Source: Arcicella lustrica (lineage in GTDB: Bacteria > Bacteroidota > Bacteroidia > Cytophagales > Spirosomataceae). Taken from it: a stretch of DNA of 64,000 bases. Position 1 is the first letter of the stretch, and each line of letters starts with the position of its first letter. The translations under genes and the position numbers were made by a program. The notes beneath the pieces were generated by a model, which worked only from the letters and a program-made list of their open reading frames with translations, made no database searches and had not been told where the DNA came from. The DNA is taken from NCBI RefSeq assembly GCF_034930985.1, contig NZ_JAYGIM010000011.1:62001-126000 (forward strand), read 5' to 3'. This document shows, in pieces, positions 26,695 to 36,386 of the stretch.

Positions 26695-28158
26695 ATGAAC
26701 TTTAATAATGTTATTCCAACTTCTAAAAGGATAGAACGTTTACAGTATGAAAATCCTTGGTGGCTCTCAGGTCAAGTACAACAAACGTACATGGATATGT
26801 CCAAAAGACTATATTTTGATTTGTTCTATCCTTTTGTAAAAGAAACTGAAATAAAAAGAGCTGTGGTTTTAATGGGGCCACGTCGTGTAGGCAAAACGGT
26901 TATGATGTTTCATGCTATACAAGAATTAATTAAAGAAAAGGTTTCTCCTCAAAAAATCTTTTTCATCGGCATCGACAATCCTATTTATATGCAACTGGGT
27001 TTAGAGGATATATTATTGTTGGCAAAAGAGGCCGTTCATTTAGAAAGTCTGGAAGGATGTTTTGTGTTTTTTGACGAAATTCAATACTTAAAAGATTGGG
27101 AACGTCATCTCAAAGTATTGGTCGATTTTTACCCAAAAACGAAGTTCATCGTTTCTGGTTCGGCTGCGGCAGCGTTACGATTACAAAGCTCAGAAAGCGG
27201 TGCTGGTAGATTTACAGATTTTATGTTACCACCATTAACTTTCCATGAGTACATACATCTTAAAGGATTGAATCATTTAGTACAATCTAAATCCATTATT
27301 TATAATGAAAAAGAAGTACCATTTTTTACTACTCACGATAATAAGGCTTTGAACAAAGAGTTTTTCCATTATCTTAATTATGGTGGGTATCCAGAAGTAG
27401 TTTTATCTGAAAAAATTCAGCGTGATATGGGACGCTACGTAAAAAGCGATATTGTTGATAAAGTTCTGTTGCGAGACTTACCTAGTTTATACGGTATCAA
27501 AGATGTTCAGGAACTCAATAGTTTTTTCAGTTATTTAGCTTATAATACAGGCAATGAATTTTCTTATGAAAAATTAGGGAGAGACAGCGGTATTCAGAAA
27601 GAAATTATTAAGAAGTACTTAGAATACTTAGAAGCAGCCTTTTTAATTAAGGTCATTCACAAAATTGATGATAATGCCAAGAAATTCAAACGGATTACTA
27701 ATTTCAAAGTGTATTTAACCAATCCATCATTACGTACTGCTTTGTTTTCACCAATACAAGAAACCGATAATGAGTCAGGAAATATGGTAGAGACTGCTAT
27801 TTTTTCTCAATGGATGCACAGGGAAAATCTTGACTTAAAATATGCTCGTTGGAAAATGGGACGCTCTGAAGGCGAAGTAGATATAGTTCTCATCGATAAT
27901 AAATTATTTAGGCCACAATGGTGTGTAGAAGTTAAATGGAGTAATCGCTATTTTGACAAACCACAGGAGTTAAACAGTCTATTACATTTTTGCAATCAAA
28001 ATAGTTTTAAGGCTACTTTGGTAACTACCATGGATCAAACAGGTAATAGGACATTAGATAATCTGAACATTACTTTTGTCCCTGCGGCCATTTACGCATA
28101 CAACATAGGAGTTGTGACTTTAATACAAAAATCTAACTGGATGAACGAGTCACTCTGA
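26695..28158 (+). CDS. AAA ATPase with C-terminal DUF4143 nuclease-like domain
   Basis: From ATG 26695 the protein has 487 residues. Walker A is GPRRVGKT (61-68) and Walker B is CFVFFDEIQ (122-130). FIVSGSAAAAL (sensor-like) and the DUF4143 hallmarks GAGRFTDFMLPPLTFHEY and LNYGGYPEVVLS follow. The C-terminus carries GEVDIVLIDN and WCVEVKWSN, a PD-(D/E)xK-type nuclease-like core that appears intact. These ATPases are widespread in prokaryotes with no settled role; links to toxins and mobile DNA have been suggested. A GTG at 26677 would place the start inside the inverted repeat, so the ATG is preferred. The gene is flanked by direct repeats and headed by two palindromes. Confidence 0.88.
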   Translation: MNFNNVIPTSKRIERLQYENPWWLSGQVQQTYMDMSKRLYFDLFYPFVKETEIKRAVVLMGPRRVGKTVMMFHAIQELIKEKVSPQKIFFIGIDNPIYMQLGLEDILLLAKEAVHLESLEGCFVFFDEIQYLKDWERHLKVLVDFYPKTKFIVSGSAAAALRLQSSESGAGRFTDFMLPPLTFHEYIHLKGLNHLVQSKSIIYNEKEVPFFTTHDNKALNKEFFHYLNYGGYPEVVLSEKIQRDMGRYVKSDIVDKVLLRDLPSLYGIKDVQELNSFFSYLAYNTGNEFSYEKLGRDSGIQKEIIKKYLEYLEAAFLIKVIHKIDDNAKKFKRITNFKVYLTNPSLRTALFSPIQETDNESGNMVETAIFSQWMHRENLDLKYARWKMGRSEGEVDIVLIDNKLFRPQWCVEVKWSNRYFDKPQELNSLLHFCNQNSFKATLVTTMDQTGNRTLDNLNITFVPAAIYAYNIGVVTLIQKSNWMNESL

Positions 28159-28222
28159 TAGTTTGAACTGACGTTTGAGTGGACAATGAAGACAAATGAT
28201 TGGGATTTTAAAAAGTTACCTT

Positions 28223-28249
28223 AAACAAAAGTTGAATAGGCTTAAGAAT
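28223..28249. repeat. Right copy of the 27-bp direct repeat flanking the ATPase
   Basis: AAACAAAAGTTG followed by AATAGGCTTAAGAAT, in the same orientation as the copy at 26373-26399 and 1850 bases from it. Together they bracket the ATPase gene and its palindromic promoter region. Confidence 0.6.
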
Positions 28250-28352
28250 AAAAGGTTTCGGATATAGATAAGCACACCCAAATACCTATTTTGACGTTTC
28301 TTGATAGCTAAAGTAAGATTTTTTGCGTTGAATCCATTGGTTACTTTGCATT

Positions 28353-28390
28353 AAAAGCCTTCAAAATGATTTATTTTAAAGGCTTTTTTT
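28353..28390 (+). terminator. Rho-independent terminator after the ATPase
   Basis: AAAAGCCTTCAAAAT (28353-28367) pairs with ATTTTAAAGGCTTTT (28373-28387) with one mismatch, running into seven T residues to 28390. On the minus strand a shorter T run also allows weak termination of the S41 gene. Confidence 0.75.
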
Positions 28391-28476
28391 GTTATTTCAA
28401 TTTCGCTCTATGTCAATAACTTTTAGCTGATAAATATATTAACTATAACGCCAAGCAGTTGCTGTAAGTTTTTTTC

Positions 28477-29730
28477 TCATTTCATGACTTCTAATTTCTG
28501 AATCATTGCTTTTGCAGATTCTGAACTAGAGTCTAATTCTAAAGCTTTTTTGTATGATTTTAATGCGTTCTCTTTATCCTGATTTGCAAAATACGCTTCA
28601 CCTAAACTATCCCATGAATTTGAATCATTTGGAAATAATTTTGCATTCTCCTGAAATACGGCAATAGCATTATCAATCAATTTATCTTTCAAAAAACCGT
28701 AGCCAATTTTGTTTAAAATAGTATTCTTATTTCTTTTAAATGTCTTTTTAATAGCATCTATGTACGCATAAATAAAAGCGTCTTTTTCATTTGTTTTTAT
28801 GTTAGGCTCAACACCTTTTCCTTCCCAGTTAGTTTTTGTAACAGGGTGAATAGATTGTATATAAGATAACGATATTGTAAACTCGTCATTTAAATTAATT
28901 CGTTTTGTTCTATTAGCACCACCTTTAGTAATTTCTCCAATAACAATGGCTTTGTCTAAATGTTTTAAAGTATAAGTAAATGCCTCTGCCGCCGAAAACG
29001 TATGCTTACTGGTTAGGATATAAAGTGGCTTGTTTGCACTTCGTTTCCCATTTACATTTTCAAATGAGTACAGTTGTGTTTTTGTGTTTGTTTTTCGTTC
29101 ATAAAAGTCACTTAATAAAACAGGTTTTTCAGCTAAGAAGTAACTCGATAATAACTGCATCATACTTGGAACACCACCTCCATTTGAACGTAAATCGATA
29201 ATGATTGCATTGGCATTGCTTAAAAAATTCATCGTTGCTGTAGCAGTTTCTTCAGCATATTTTATATCTGCAAACTGACTTAAATTTAAATAACCAATGT
29301 TTCCATCCAGTATTTTTACCTCTGTAAATCCGTAATTTATTTCGGCTATTTGCATAGCTGTTCTTTTCTCCATTTCTAATTGCTTCTCTTCAGAAACAAT
29401 AAGCTTTTCCTGGGCGATACGCTCTGGTTCAAATCGAACTTTTAGGTGCAAATCTTTACTAATACTTTGCAAATCTTCAGTTACTGTTTTAGAGAATTCA
29501 ACAGGACTTGTAATTTTCTCATACTTATTAGATTTTAAATTTTTGTCTAATTCAATTATCATTTTTTTTGATAAATCTAAATCAATATAAGATTCTTCAA
29601 TATGAGTTTTTATTGCTGATACAACGGCATTTTTCTCTTTTGTATTTAGTAAATGTTTAGTGTCTTGTGCTACTGTATCTTGTACGATTACAAATAACAT
29701 CAATAGCATTGTTTTGAGATAGACTTTCAT
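28477..29730 (-). CDS. S41-family peptidase with C-terminal TPR repeats, secreted
   Basis: A 417-residue protein with a signal peptide (to TVAQD). The IRBP-like S41 N-domain (about 25-130) precedes the catalytic core, with GNIGYLNLSQFAD, NAIIIDLRSNGGG, then YILTSKHTFSAAEAFTYTL containing the probable catalytic Ser, and GEITKGGAN. About 100 C-terminal residues form TPR units (NDSNSWDSLGEAYFANQDKE, ALKSYKKALELD). The PDZ domain of CtpA-type members is absent, so it belongs to the retinoid-binding-like S41 branch. It probably cleaves peptides in the periplasm. It is divergent from the LytS-like kinase at 29947, whose system may control it. Confidence 0.87.
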   Translation of the reverse strand: MKVYLKTMLLMLFVIVQDTVAQDTKHLLNTKEKNAVVSAIKTHIEESYIDLDLSKKMIIELDKNLKSNKYEKITSPVEFSKTVTEDLQSISKDLHLKVRFEPERIAQEKLIVSEEKQLEMEKRTAMQIAEINYGFTEVKILDGNIGYLNLSQFADIKYAEETATATMNFLSNANAIIIDLRSNGGGVPSMMQLLSSYFLAEKPVLLSDFYERKTNTKTQLYSFENVNGKRSANKPLYILTSKHTFSAAEAFTYTLKHLDKAIVIGEITKGGANRTKRINLNDEFTISLSYIQSIHPVTKTNWEGKGVEPNIKTNEKDAFIYAYIDAIKKTFKRNKNTILNKIGYGFLKDKLIDNAIAVFQENAKLFPNDSNSWDSLGEAYFANQDKENALKSYKKALELDSSSESAKAMIQKLEVMK

Positions 29731-29906
29731 AATATTTTAGTTTTAATATTTATAATTTTCAACAAACATATCAGTAAACTAAAACGGTCTAAAATTTTTA
29801 TCATCAACCAGTTAATATTAATCACATACAATTGATTTTTGTGTTCAAATCTATTTTAAGTCGAAAAAAGTAGCGTTTATGCTTCTTTTAAGGGAATTGG
29901 TGCACG

Positions 29907-29941
29907 TTGTACTGGTACAAAGTCAATTTCTATTAATTTTG
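29907..29941 (+). promoter_or_regulatory. Palindrome and TAATTTTG -7 box at kinase start
   Basis: TTGTAC-TG-GTACAA (29907-29920) is a perfect inverted repeat, and TAATTTTG (29934-29941) matches the TAnnTTTG box, ending 5 bases before the ATG at 29947. If the box is used, the message is nearly leaderless. The palindrome overlaps the -33 zone and could be an operator. Confidence 0.5.
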
Positions 29942-29946
29942 ACTTC

Positions 29947-31071
29947 ATGATTGAATTTCTTAAAAAGTACAAAGCCTTTTTATATGGATTGCTAATCCAA
30001 AGGATAGCAGTGGTTGTTTTACTGTATTTTAATTTCATTTATATTGATGATTCGGGAGTATTAGCGAATATGCTGAGTTTTATTTTTAGCTGGTTACTAA
30101 TCTCTTTGCCTATTCATTATTTTTTGTTTTTAAAAAAGCATAAAGCCACTAGTCTCAAGTTGCTTATCCTGATTTTTGTATTTTTTGTGATCATAATAAA
30201 TGATGTTAATTCCAAAATAATTGACAATCCAATAACCTTTGTCGGATTAGTTGGTGTTGGATTATCCTTTTTTGCCATTTTAGCACCTTCCTATTTTAAG
30301 AAAAACGCATTGATGATAATTGGTTTCTATGTCTTGGCTTTAGGCTATTTCTACTATATAAGAATTTATATTGATGATTTAAACAGTTACTTCCAGCAGG
30401 AAAAAGAAATCAAAATCATCTTGACAGTTCCTTTTTTTGTGTTGCTTTTAACCTGGTTTTATCAGCAGTGGAAATGGATGAAAACAATAGAATCAAAAAA
30501 AACTAAAGCAGAATTATCGTTATTGAAAAGCCAGATTAATCCGCACTTTTTTTTCAATACTTTAAATAATTTATATGGTTTGATAATAGAAAAATCTGAT
30601 GATGCACCAAGTGTTGTTTTAAAATTATCAGATATAATGCGCTATACTATTTATATGGGGAAAGAAGATGTTGTACTGTTGAAGGATGAAATAGAATATC
30701 TAAGGAACTACATTGAATTGCATAAAATTAGGTACCAGAAAAGAGTCGATATTGTTTTTAATCATGATTACGAAATAGACTATCAAATTGTGCCTTTACT
30801 GTTTATTATTCCTTTGGAAAACGCATTTAAACACGGAGTAGAAAGCTTAACAGAAGATGCTTACATCCATATTAATATAAAAATTGATGCTCACATAGTT
30901 TATTTTGACATTGAAAATAACTTTGAAGTACAAGAATCTTCCCCAACTGCTGGTATTGGAATACAGAACCTAAAACAGCGTTTGAAATTATTATATCCTA
31001 ACAAACACAAAATACAAATAGAAGTTAATGATTCTATTTACAAATTAGCCCTTAAAATAGAAATGACATGA
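29947..31071 (+). CDS. LytS/YehU-type membrane histidine kinase
   Basis: A 374-residue kinase: about six hydrophobic membrane segments in residues 10-175, then the His_kinase domain with LKSQINPHFFFNTLNNLYGL. His200 is the phosphoacceptor. The RYTIYMGKEDVVLLKDEI block and a short ATPase domain (PLENAFKHGVESL, then GIGIQNLKQRL) follow. Its stop overlaps the response-regulator start by 4 bases, so the two are translationally coupled. The membrane part has no recognisable sensor domain. It is a paralogue of the kinase at 37462, sharing the phosphoacceptor block. Possible targets are the divergent S41 peptidase and the downstream lipoprotein. Confidence 0.9.
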   Translation: MIEFLKKYKAFLYGLLIQRIAVVVLLYFNFIYIDDSGVLANMLSFIFSWLLISLPIHYFLFLKKHKATSLKLLILIFVFFVIIINDVNSKIIDNPITFVGLVGVGLSFFAILAPSYFKKNALMIIGFYVLALGYFYYIRIYIDDLNSYFQQEKEIKIILTVPFFVLLLTWFYQQWKWMKTIESKKTKAELSLLKSQINPHFFFNTLNNLYGLIIEKSDDAPSVVLKLSDIMRYTIYMGKEDVVLLKDEIEYLRNYIELHKIRYQKRVDIVFNHDYEIDYQIVPLLFIIPLENAFKHGVESLTEDAYIHINIKIDAHIVYFDIENNFEVQESSPTAGIGIQNLKQRLKLLYPNKHKIQIEVNDSIYKLALKIEMT

Positions 31072-31778
31072 TTCACTATTTAATTATTGATGATGAACCT
31101 ATTGCACATCGCATTATTGAAAACTATTGCGAGCATTTGCAACATTTGGAAAAGAAAGGAAGTTGTTATAACGCCTTTGAAGCCTTACAATTTTTAAATG
31201 AAAATACTGTTGACTTGTTGTTTTTGGATATAAAAATGCCCAAACTATCTGGTTTCGATTTTTTAAAAACACTACCCAATCCACCCAAAATAATAGTGAC
31301 CACAGCTTACAGAGAATTTGCATTAGAAGGCTATGAACTTAATATTTCTGATTATTTATTAAAACCGTTTAGCTTTGACCGTTTCATAAAAGCGATTAAC
31401 AAAACAATTGATAGTAGTCAAAATAGGAATAAGAATAGCATAACTGCATTGCCAATAAGTGAAACAACGTCAAATAGTAATAGCTTTTTCTTGCGTGGGG
31501 ATAAAAAGTACCATCAAATTCATTTTGAAGATTTATTATTCATAGAAGCTTATGGGCATTATACCAAAGTGTATTTAAAGAATGAGATGATTGTAAGCCA
31601 TCAAAAAATTTCAGTTTTTGAACAGTTGCTTCCAAAACGTGATTTCATAAGGACTCATAAATCTTTTATTGTTGCTAAAAATAAAATCAAACAGATTGAA
31701 GGCAACAGGATATTAATAAATGATTATGAAGTGCCAATTGGACAAACCTATAAAGAGAATATCATGATTCTTTTATGA
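31068..31778 (+). CDS. LytTR-family response regulator
   Basis: A 236-residue protein with an N-terminal receiver (phosphoacceptor Asp54 in LLFLDIKMPKLSG, signature Lys in YLLKPFSF). The C-terminal LytTR DNA-binding domain runs from about 140 (FFLRGDKKYHQIHFEDLLFI, EAYGHYTKVYL, FIRTHKSFIV). It forms a cognate pair with the upstream kinase and is closely similar to the regulator at 38253 (EGYELNI-DYLLKPFSF-RF shared). LytTR proteins bind short direct repeats upstream of targets and bend DNA. Confidence 0.92.
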   Translation: MIHYLIIDDEPIAHRIIENYCEHLQHLEKKGSCYNAFEALQFLNENTVDLLFLDIKMPKLSGFDFLKTLPNPPKIIVTTAYREFALEGYELNISDYLLKPFSFDRFIKAINKTIDSSQNRNKNSITALPISETTSNSNSFFLRGDKKYHQIHFEDLLFIEAYGHYTKVYLKNEMIVSHQKISVFEQLLPKRDFIRTHKSFIVAKNKIKQIEGNRILINDYEVPIGQTYKENIMILL

Positions 31779-32047
31779 TGTTATTTTGCAAGTGATACAG
31801 AAAAGTCCATGCTTTTTGCAAAATTGGAAAAGACTATCAAATAAATAGGAAAAGAGTTTTGAAAAAGGGCATGCAAATTATATATGGAAAGAATTTTATC
31901 AAAATGTATTTCGAAAAGAATAGAAAAAACAAAACTAGAAGAAACATATAATTCAACAATTCATTGGATAATTATGATATAGGGAGATAATACAACTGAG
32001 TTTTTTTTCACAGACTGACGTTGGCGGTAATTAAAACATATTAAGCA

Positions 32048-32938
32048 ATGAGAAATCACATGATTAAAATTACAGTACTGGTATTTGTATTATTTTTAAG
32101 TGCTTGCAAAACAGAGAAGTTTGAAACAAAGAAGAATAATCCTTTAACGAAAGAGAACCTTTACTTTGGACATAAAACTCCAGGATTAAACCCCGAAATT
32201 TTTATTCCTAAAAAGAGCACCTCTCAAGATTGGGAATTATGGGATACTGACTCTTTGAATATGGATGAGTTTTATTTTACATATCAAGGTAACGACCCGT
32301 TTGAGCCTCTCGTTGTTGTGTATCGTAATGAAGGTAGTTATTACAGGGTTAATAAGTATAGCTTTAAACATAATCCTAGCGATAATAACATCTTATACTC
32401 TAGATGGACCTACATAGAGCGTACAGATTCTGGCTGGTCCAAAATTAAAAGTCTAGGCTCTATGTTTGATAGGGAAGATTTGGGTATTATGGTGATGTCA
32501 GTATCTTCTAAGGGTACTCTTGTTTTTGACGACTATAAAAGCAATAAAGGAATTCGCATATCAAGGATTCTAGACGGAAAGCGTGAAGAACCAAAACTAC
32601 TCGGTAAGGAGATTAACTCAGGGGCATTGACAGCCCACCCCTTTATAGCACCTGATGAATCCTACTTAATATGGGATAGTGAGAGAGAAGATGGATATGG
32701 CAAGTCTGACATTTATATCAGTTTTCGACAGCAAGATGGCTCATGGGGTTCAACTATCAATATGGGAGATAAGATAAATTCAAAACTAGTAGAAAGTGGT
32801 GCAAGATTAACCCCTGATGGAAAATATTTGCTTTTTGAAAGGTCAGAAGAAAAAATAAGGGAGGGTGGAAGCACATATTGGGAGTCAAAAAAATATTGGG
32901 TTGATTCTAAAATCATTGAACAGCTAAGACTAGAATAA
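32048..32938 (+). CDS. Lipoprotein with PD40/TolB-like beta-propeller repeats
   Basis: A 296-residue protein. The signal segment ends in a lipobox (FLSAC), predicting a lipoprotein; the start is either ATG 32048 or the internal ATG 32060. Later blades read HPFIAPDESYLIWDSERE, GKSDIYISFRQQDGSWG and GARLTPDGKYLLFERSEE, the WD40-like PD40 pattern seen in TolB and related periplasmic sensors. It lies between the first two-component system and the convergent ABC operon. No catalytic site is visible. It could be a target or an accessory sensor of the kinase, which is inference from position. Confidence 0.75.
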   Translation: MRNHMIKITVLVFVLFLSACKTEKFETKKNNPLTKENLYFGHKTPGLNPEIFIPKKSTSQDWELWDTDSLNMDEFYFTYQGNDPFEPLVVVYRNEGSYYRVNKYSFKHNPSDNNILYSRWTYIERTDSGWSKIKSLGSMFDREDLGIMVMSVSSKGTLVFDDYKSNKGIRISRILDGKREEPKLLGKEINSGALTAHPFIAPDESYLIWDSEREDGYGKSDIYISFRQQDGSWGSTINMGDKINSKLVESGARLTPDGKYLLFERSEEKIREGGSTYWESKKYWVDSKIIEQLRLE

Positions 32939-32960
32939 CTACAAAATTTGTAACTAATTG

Positions 32961-32976
32961 TTGTACCGCTGTACAA
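32961..32976. repeat. TTGTAC-N4-GTACAA inverted repeat
   Basis: A 6-bp perfect inverted repeat 22 bases after the lipoprotein stop. The same half-sites occur, with a 2-base spacer, upstream of the LytS-like kinase at 29907-29920. The meaning is uncertain because the half-sites are short. Confidence 0.3.
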
Positions 32977-33032
32977 TCAAGAATTTAATGAAAAGCTAAA
33001 TTTAAATATTCAAATGAGACTTAAATAAAAGA

Positions 33033-33062
33033 ACAAAGCCACTTTTTTTGAAGTAGCTTTGT
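33033..33062. terminator. Bidirectional terminator-like hairpin
   Basis: ACAAAGCCACTT (33033-33044) pairs with AAGTAGCTTTGT (33051-33062) with one mismatch, between the convergent lipoprotein and ABC-permease genes. Confidence 0.6.
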
Positions 33063-33098
33063 TTGTCTTTATGTGGGCAATAGGAGACCGATATTGCT

Positions 33099-36000
33099 TT
33101 ACTTAATACTATTCACCTGTTCAAACAATTCTGTTATAATATGTTGTTTAGCATTTGGAGTTACTTCACGAAAATACTGAATCAAATCTAGGGTGGTCGA
33201 ATAACGATTTGGCTTTTTAGGATTATTAAAAGAATGCCAATCCTTCAGAAAATGCTGTAAAGCTATGTTTACATTTTTTTCTCCAATTTTTTTCTGTAAT
33301 TCATACATAGCGATTGCTCCTTTGTTGTAGTAAATGTGTTCTTCATTTTCAACCAACGTCAGTGGACTTTCTTTCTTGCTAGACTTTAAGTTAGCTTCTG
33401 TGTATTCATCCAATTGGAACTTCAAAAATTGCTGAACTTTTTTATCTGGGTATTTTTCTTTAAGCACCATGATGGCTGAATACTGCGCCAGTGTTTCCAA
33501 AATCATATTTTGTCCCTGTACGTTTGCAGCTTCCAGTTGTAAACCCCACCACTGGTGAGCCACTTCATGGGCAGTAATATAAAATGCCATGTCAACATCT
33601 TTTTCATCATCAATGTTCATCACAAAGCCGATAGCTTCCGAAAATGGAATAATGCCTGGCAGCGATTGGGCAAATGTTCGATACCTTGGAAACTCCACAA
33701 TACGGAGTTGCTTGTATTGATAAGGACTGAAATGTTTACTGTAATAATCCAAGGACATTTTCATAGATTCCATCATACGCTTCAGGTTGTACTCATGTCC
33801 TTTTTGGTAATAAATCTCTAAATTAACCCGCTCCTTTGAAATATTACCTGACGGAATGCAGGTGTCTCTCATTACTTCATACTGTCCTGATACAATGGGA
33901 TAAAAATGGATAATCCGTTGATTGGTTTTGTAATGAAAATAATTGCGGTCGCCTGTTTTCCAGGTCGCTAGTAAATCGCCAGAAGTTAGTGCTGTTTGTG
34001 GTGCTTCTGTACTGATTAGAATATCTAAGTTAATTCCATCCGAATCACTCCCATTGCGTGCATTCACCAGTTCCCTTACATCATCTCGTTTGGCTTTTTG
34101 CAGTCTTGGAGCCAGCTCAAAATCTTTTCGATTGTCCACATCCTGCATTTCATATTTTTTCTGATAACCAAAACTTGGTAATACGGCATTGTCAAAAAAA
34201 GTACCGTTATACACTACATCTATATCAGTATTGTCAGTTTCAAAACCCTTTGGCTGTAAAGTCTGTTTAAAATTCATTTTCATTGTATCACCTGGTGCTA
34301 ATGCTTGACTCAATTGGTAAATGATATAATGATATTTTTTGTACTTGCTGTTTGTTGTTACAGGACGGTCAAAGGTTACATCCGTTAATGCTACATTTGA
34401 CGCCATTAGTTTTTGGACGTGAATTTCCCGAATGGGTAATGGTGAAGTATTGATAAGCACATAAGAACCTGCAATTTTATATGCTCTTTGTGATGGGTAC
34501 AGCTCAACTTTTAGATTAACATCTGTAATTTTGGGCTGTGAAATATATTCAAAATGTTTCAACGTCTTTTCATAACCAACTCTAAAATTATTTTGCTCAC
34601 CCTTAGTCCAAAATTCATTTAACACATTGGTATTGTAAAAGATATAAGCTCCTATACTGATGAAGAGCGTCAGACAAACTAAACTGAAAATCCTCAACGG
34701 TTTTCCTATTTGCTTTAGTCCGCTCGTCCATCTTTTGTTCAAGCCCGTTTCGGCTCCCTTTACCATCAAAACACTGGCGAAAATCAAGAGTAGTAAACCA
34801 AACAATACCCAATAGATTTTTACCCACAGATATGAACTCAGAAAGTGTCCATAACCATTCATATCCGAGTATACGGCAAGTGCCTGTCCGCCAAAGTTAA
34901 GTAAGGCATGTTCTAAACCAAATACGCCAATTGCTACGTTGATAATAGCAAATGCGATGGTTGCGAGCATTCCCATAAACTTGTTACCAGTAAGTGCCTG
35001 AAAAAACATGGCTGCAAAGGTATAAAGAGCCAGAAATGGAAATAGTTCTACAAAAAAACCAAAGAAATAGACATCCATCTCGTATCGATAGTAGCCGTTC
35101 AATGTTTGAAAGAGAATGCCAGCAACAATGAGCGAAAGCATGACAATAGCATAAATGAACAGTAATCCTAAAAATCTGCTACTCATATTGACAAAACTTG
35201 AAATCGGCGCAGCATCATGAATGAGGTTAAGCTTTACATCCCTTTCCTTCCACATAATTTCACCAGCATAAAAGACTAAAATAATCATGAAAAAGTAAAT
35301 GGACATTTCTCGCAATTCTTCAATAATGAAATAGGTAGTTGGATAACTATCTACTCCATACGATGTGCCTAAACTCACCGAATTGATAAGAATAATAATG
35401 AAGCAACACAGAATAATCGCCCAAAAGGAAATGAGTTTGAGAATAGACAAACTATGAAACCAAGCATTGAGCAACAGCTGAATGAATTGCGCCTTGATAT
35501 GAAAGACAGGTGTAACCGTGGGTAGGCTCTTAATGAAAGTAACTGGTAAAGTTTTTACTTTTTGTTTTTGCTTTTTATTGAAAGTCTTTTCATTGATGAG
35601 CATCAATTGAAACTTGATATAGCCAATCGCTAATGCCATAATACCCAAGCCTACCCAGAAAAGTTTGTTAAATAGCATAATCCCCGACATAGGAATCAGC
35701 AGAGAATTTCTATCCATTACCGTCCAGCCTTTGGTAGCCTTTGTTAATGTGGTAAGCGAAAAGGGATCCAATAAGGCTTGAAACGTTTCATTTGTAATGC
35801 CTTTAGTAATCATAAACAATACAAAAATGACTACCCCTTGAGTATATACGACTATTAAATTTTTGCTGAGCGCCCCAGTGGTAAAAAATACAGCAGCACC
35901 AAAAAACAAAGTAGGTAAAACCACCCAAAGAAAGGGCTGTAGATAATTGATCAATTGAAAAGACAAAAAATCGTTTGGATTATTCCATGGCAAAAATTGT

Positions 36001-36374
36001 CCTACTATCATTCCCCAAAATACAGCACTGAAAATAAAGAGTAACACCACCAAAGAGCCTAAAAAACGGCCCAAGAGGTATTTCCTTTTGGAAATAGGAT
36101 TAACATAAATAAGTGAAGTAACGTCGTACTGAAAATCACGAAGTACAGGAACGCCCATAATCATGGACGCAATAATCATCGACAATCCAGTTATCGCTCC
36201 CATGGTTTTAGCAATCACCAGTGGAGAATTCTTTTTCACTAATCCTAAATCTATGCCCTGAAAAACAAACTCCACGCCCACTGCGGAGAATAAAAATAGC
36301 AGCAGAAAAAAGAAATAGGTTTCAGGTCGCTTTAATCGGTATTTTATTTCAAATATAAAAAATTCGTATAGCAT
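33099..36374 (-). CDS. ABC transporter permease fused to M1-family aminopeptidase
   Basis: A 1091-residue protein. The N-terminal ~590 residues hold two ABC-2-like permease blocks, each with about six membrane helices. The C-terminal part is an M1 peptidase domain facing the periplasm. HEVAH at residues 936-940, WWG, and a Glu 18 residues on (MILETLAQYSA) supply the zinc ligands and catalytic Glu. This fusion is a recognised Bacteroidota architecture whose substrate is not established. It lies 12 bases after the ABC ATPase and is its obvious membrane partner. The two-component system at 37462-38957, divergent from this operon, is a likely regulator. A role in exporting or clipping peptides is inference. 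Confidence 0.88.
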   Translation of the reverse strand: MLYEFFIFEIKYRLKRPETYFFFLLLFLFSAVGVEFVFQGIDLGLVKKNSPLVIAKTMGAITGLSMIIASMIMGVPVLRDFQYDVTSLIYVNPISKRKYLLGRFLGSLVVLLFIFSAVFWGMIVGQFLPWNNPNDFLSFQLINYLQPFLWVVLPTLFFGAAVFFTTGALSKNLIVVYTQGVVIFVLFMITKGITNETFQALLDPFSLTTLTKATKGWTVMDRNSLLIPMSGIMLFNKLFWVGLGIMALAIGYIKFQLMLINEKTFNKKQKQKVKTLPVTFIKSLPTVTPVFHIKAQFIQLLLNAWFHSLSILKLISFWAIILCCFIIILINSVSLGTSYGVDSYPTTYFIIEELREMSIYFFMIILVFYAGEIMWKERDVKLNLIHDAAPISSFVNMSSRFLGLLFIYAIVMLSLIVAGILFQTLNGYYRYEMDVYFFGFFVELFPFLALYTFAAMFFQALTGNKFMGMLATIAFAIINVAIGVFGLEHALLNFGGQALAVYSDMNGYGHFLSSYLWVKIYWVLFGLLLLIFASVLMVKGAETGLNKRWTSGLKQIGKPLRIFSLVCLTLFISIGAYIFYNTNVLNEFWTKGEQNNFRVGYEKTLKHFEYISQPKITDVNLKVELYPSQRAYKIAGSYVLINTSPLPIREIHVQKLMASNVALTDVTFDRPVTTNSKYKKYHYIIYQLSQALAPGDTMKMNFKQTLQPKGFETDNTDIDVVYNGTFFDNAVLPSFGYQKKYEMQDVDNRKDFELAPRLQKAKRDDVRELVNARNGSDSDGINLDILISTEAPQTALTSGDLLATWKTGDRNYFHYKTNQRIIHFYPIVSGQYEVMRDTCIPSGNISKERVNLEIYYQKGHEYNLKRMMESMKMSLDYYSKHFSPYQYKQLRIVEFPRYRTFAQSLPGIIPFSEAIGFVMNIDDEKDVDMAFYITAHEVAHQWWGLQLEAANVQGQNMILETLAQYSAIMVLKEKYPDKKVQQFLKFQLDEYTEANLKSSKKESPLTLVENEEHIYYNKGAIAMYELQKKIGEKNVNIALQHFLKDWHSFNNPKKPNRYSTTLDLIQYFREVTPNAKQHIITELFEQVNSIK

Positions 36375-36386
36375 GATGCGTTAATA

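Larger units (their letters stand above)
28159..28476. other. Intergenic stretch with repeat copy and terminator
   Basis: Between the convergent ATPase and S41 peptidase genes. It holds the right copy of the direct repeat (28223-28249) and the terminator at 28353-28390. I see no gene. Confidence 0.6.
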
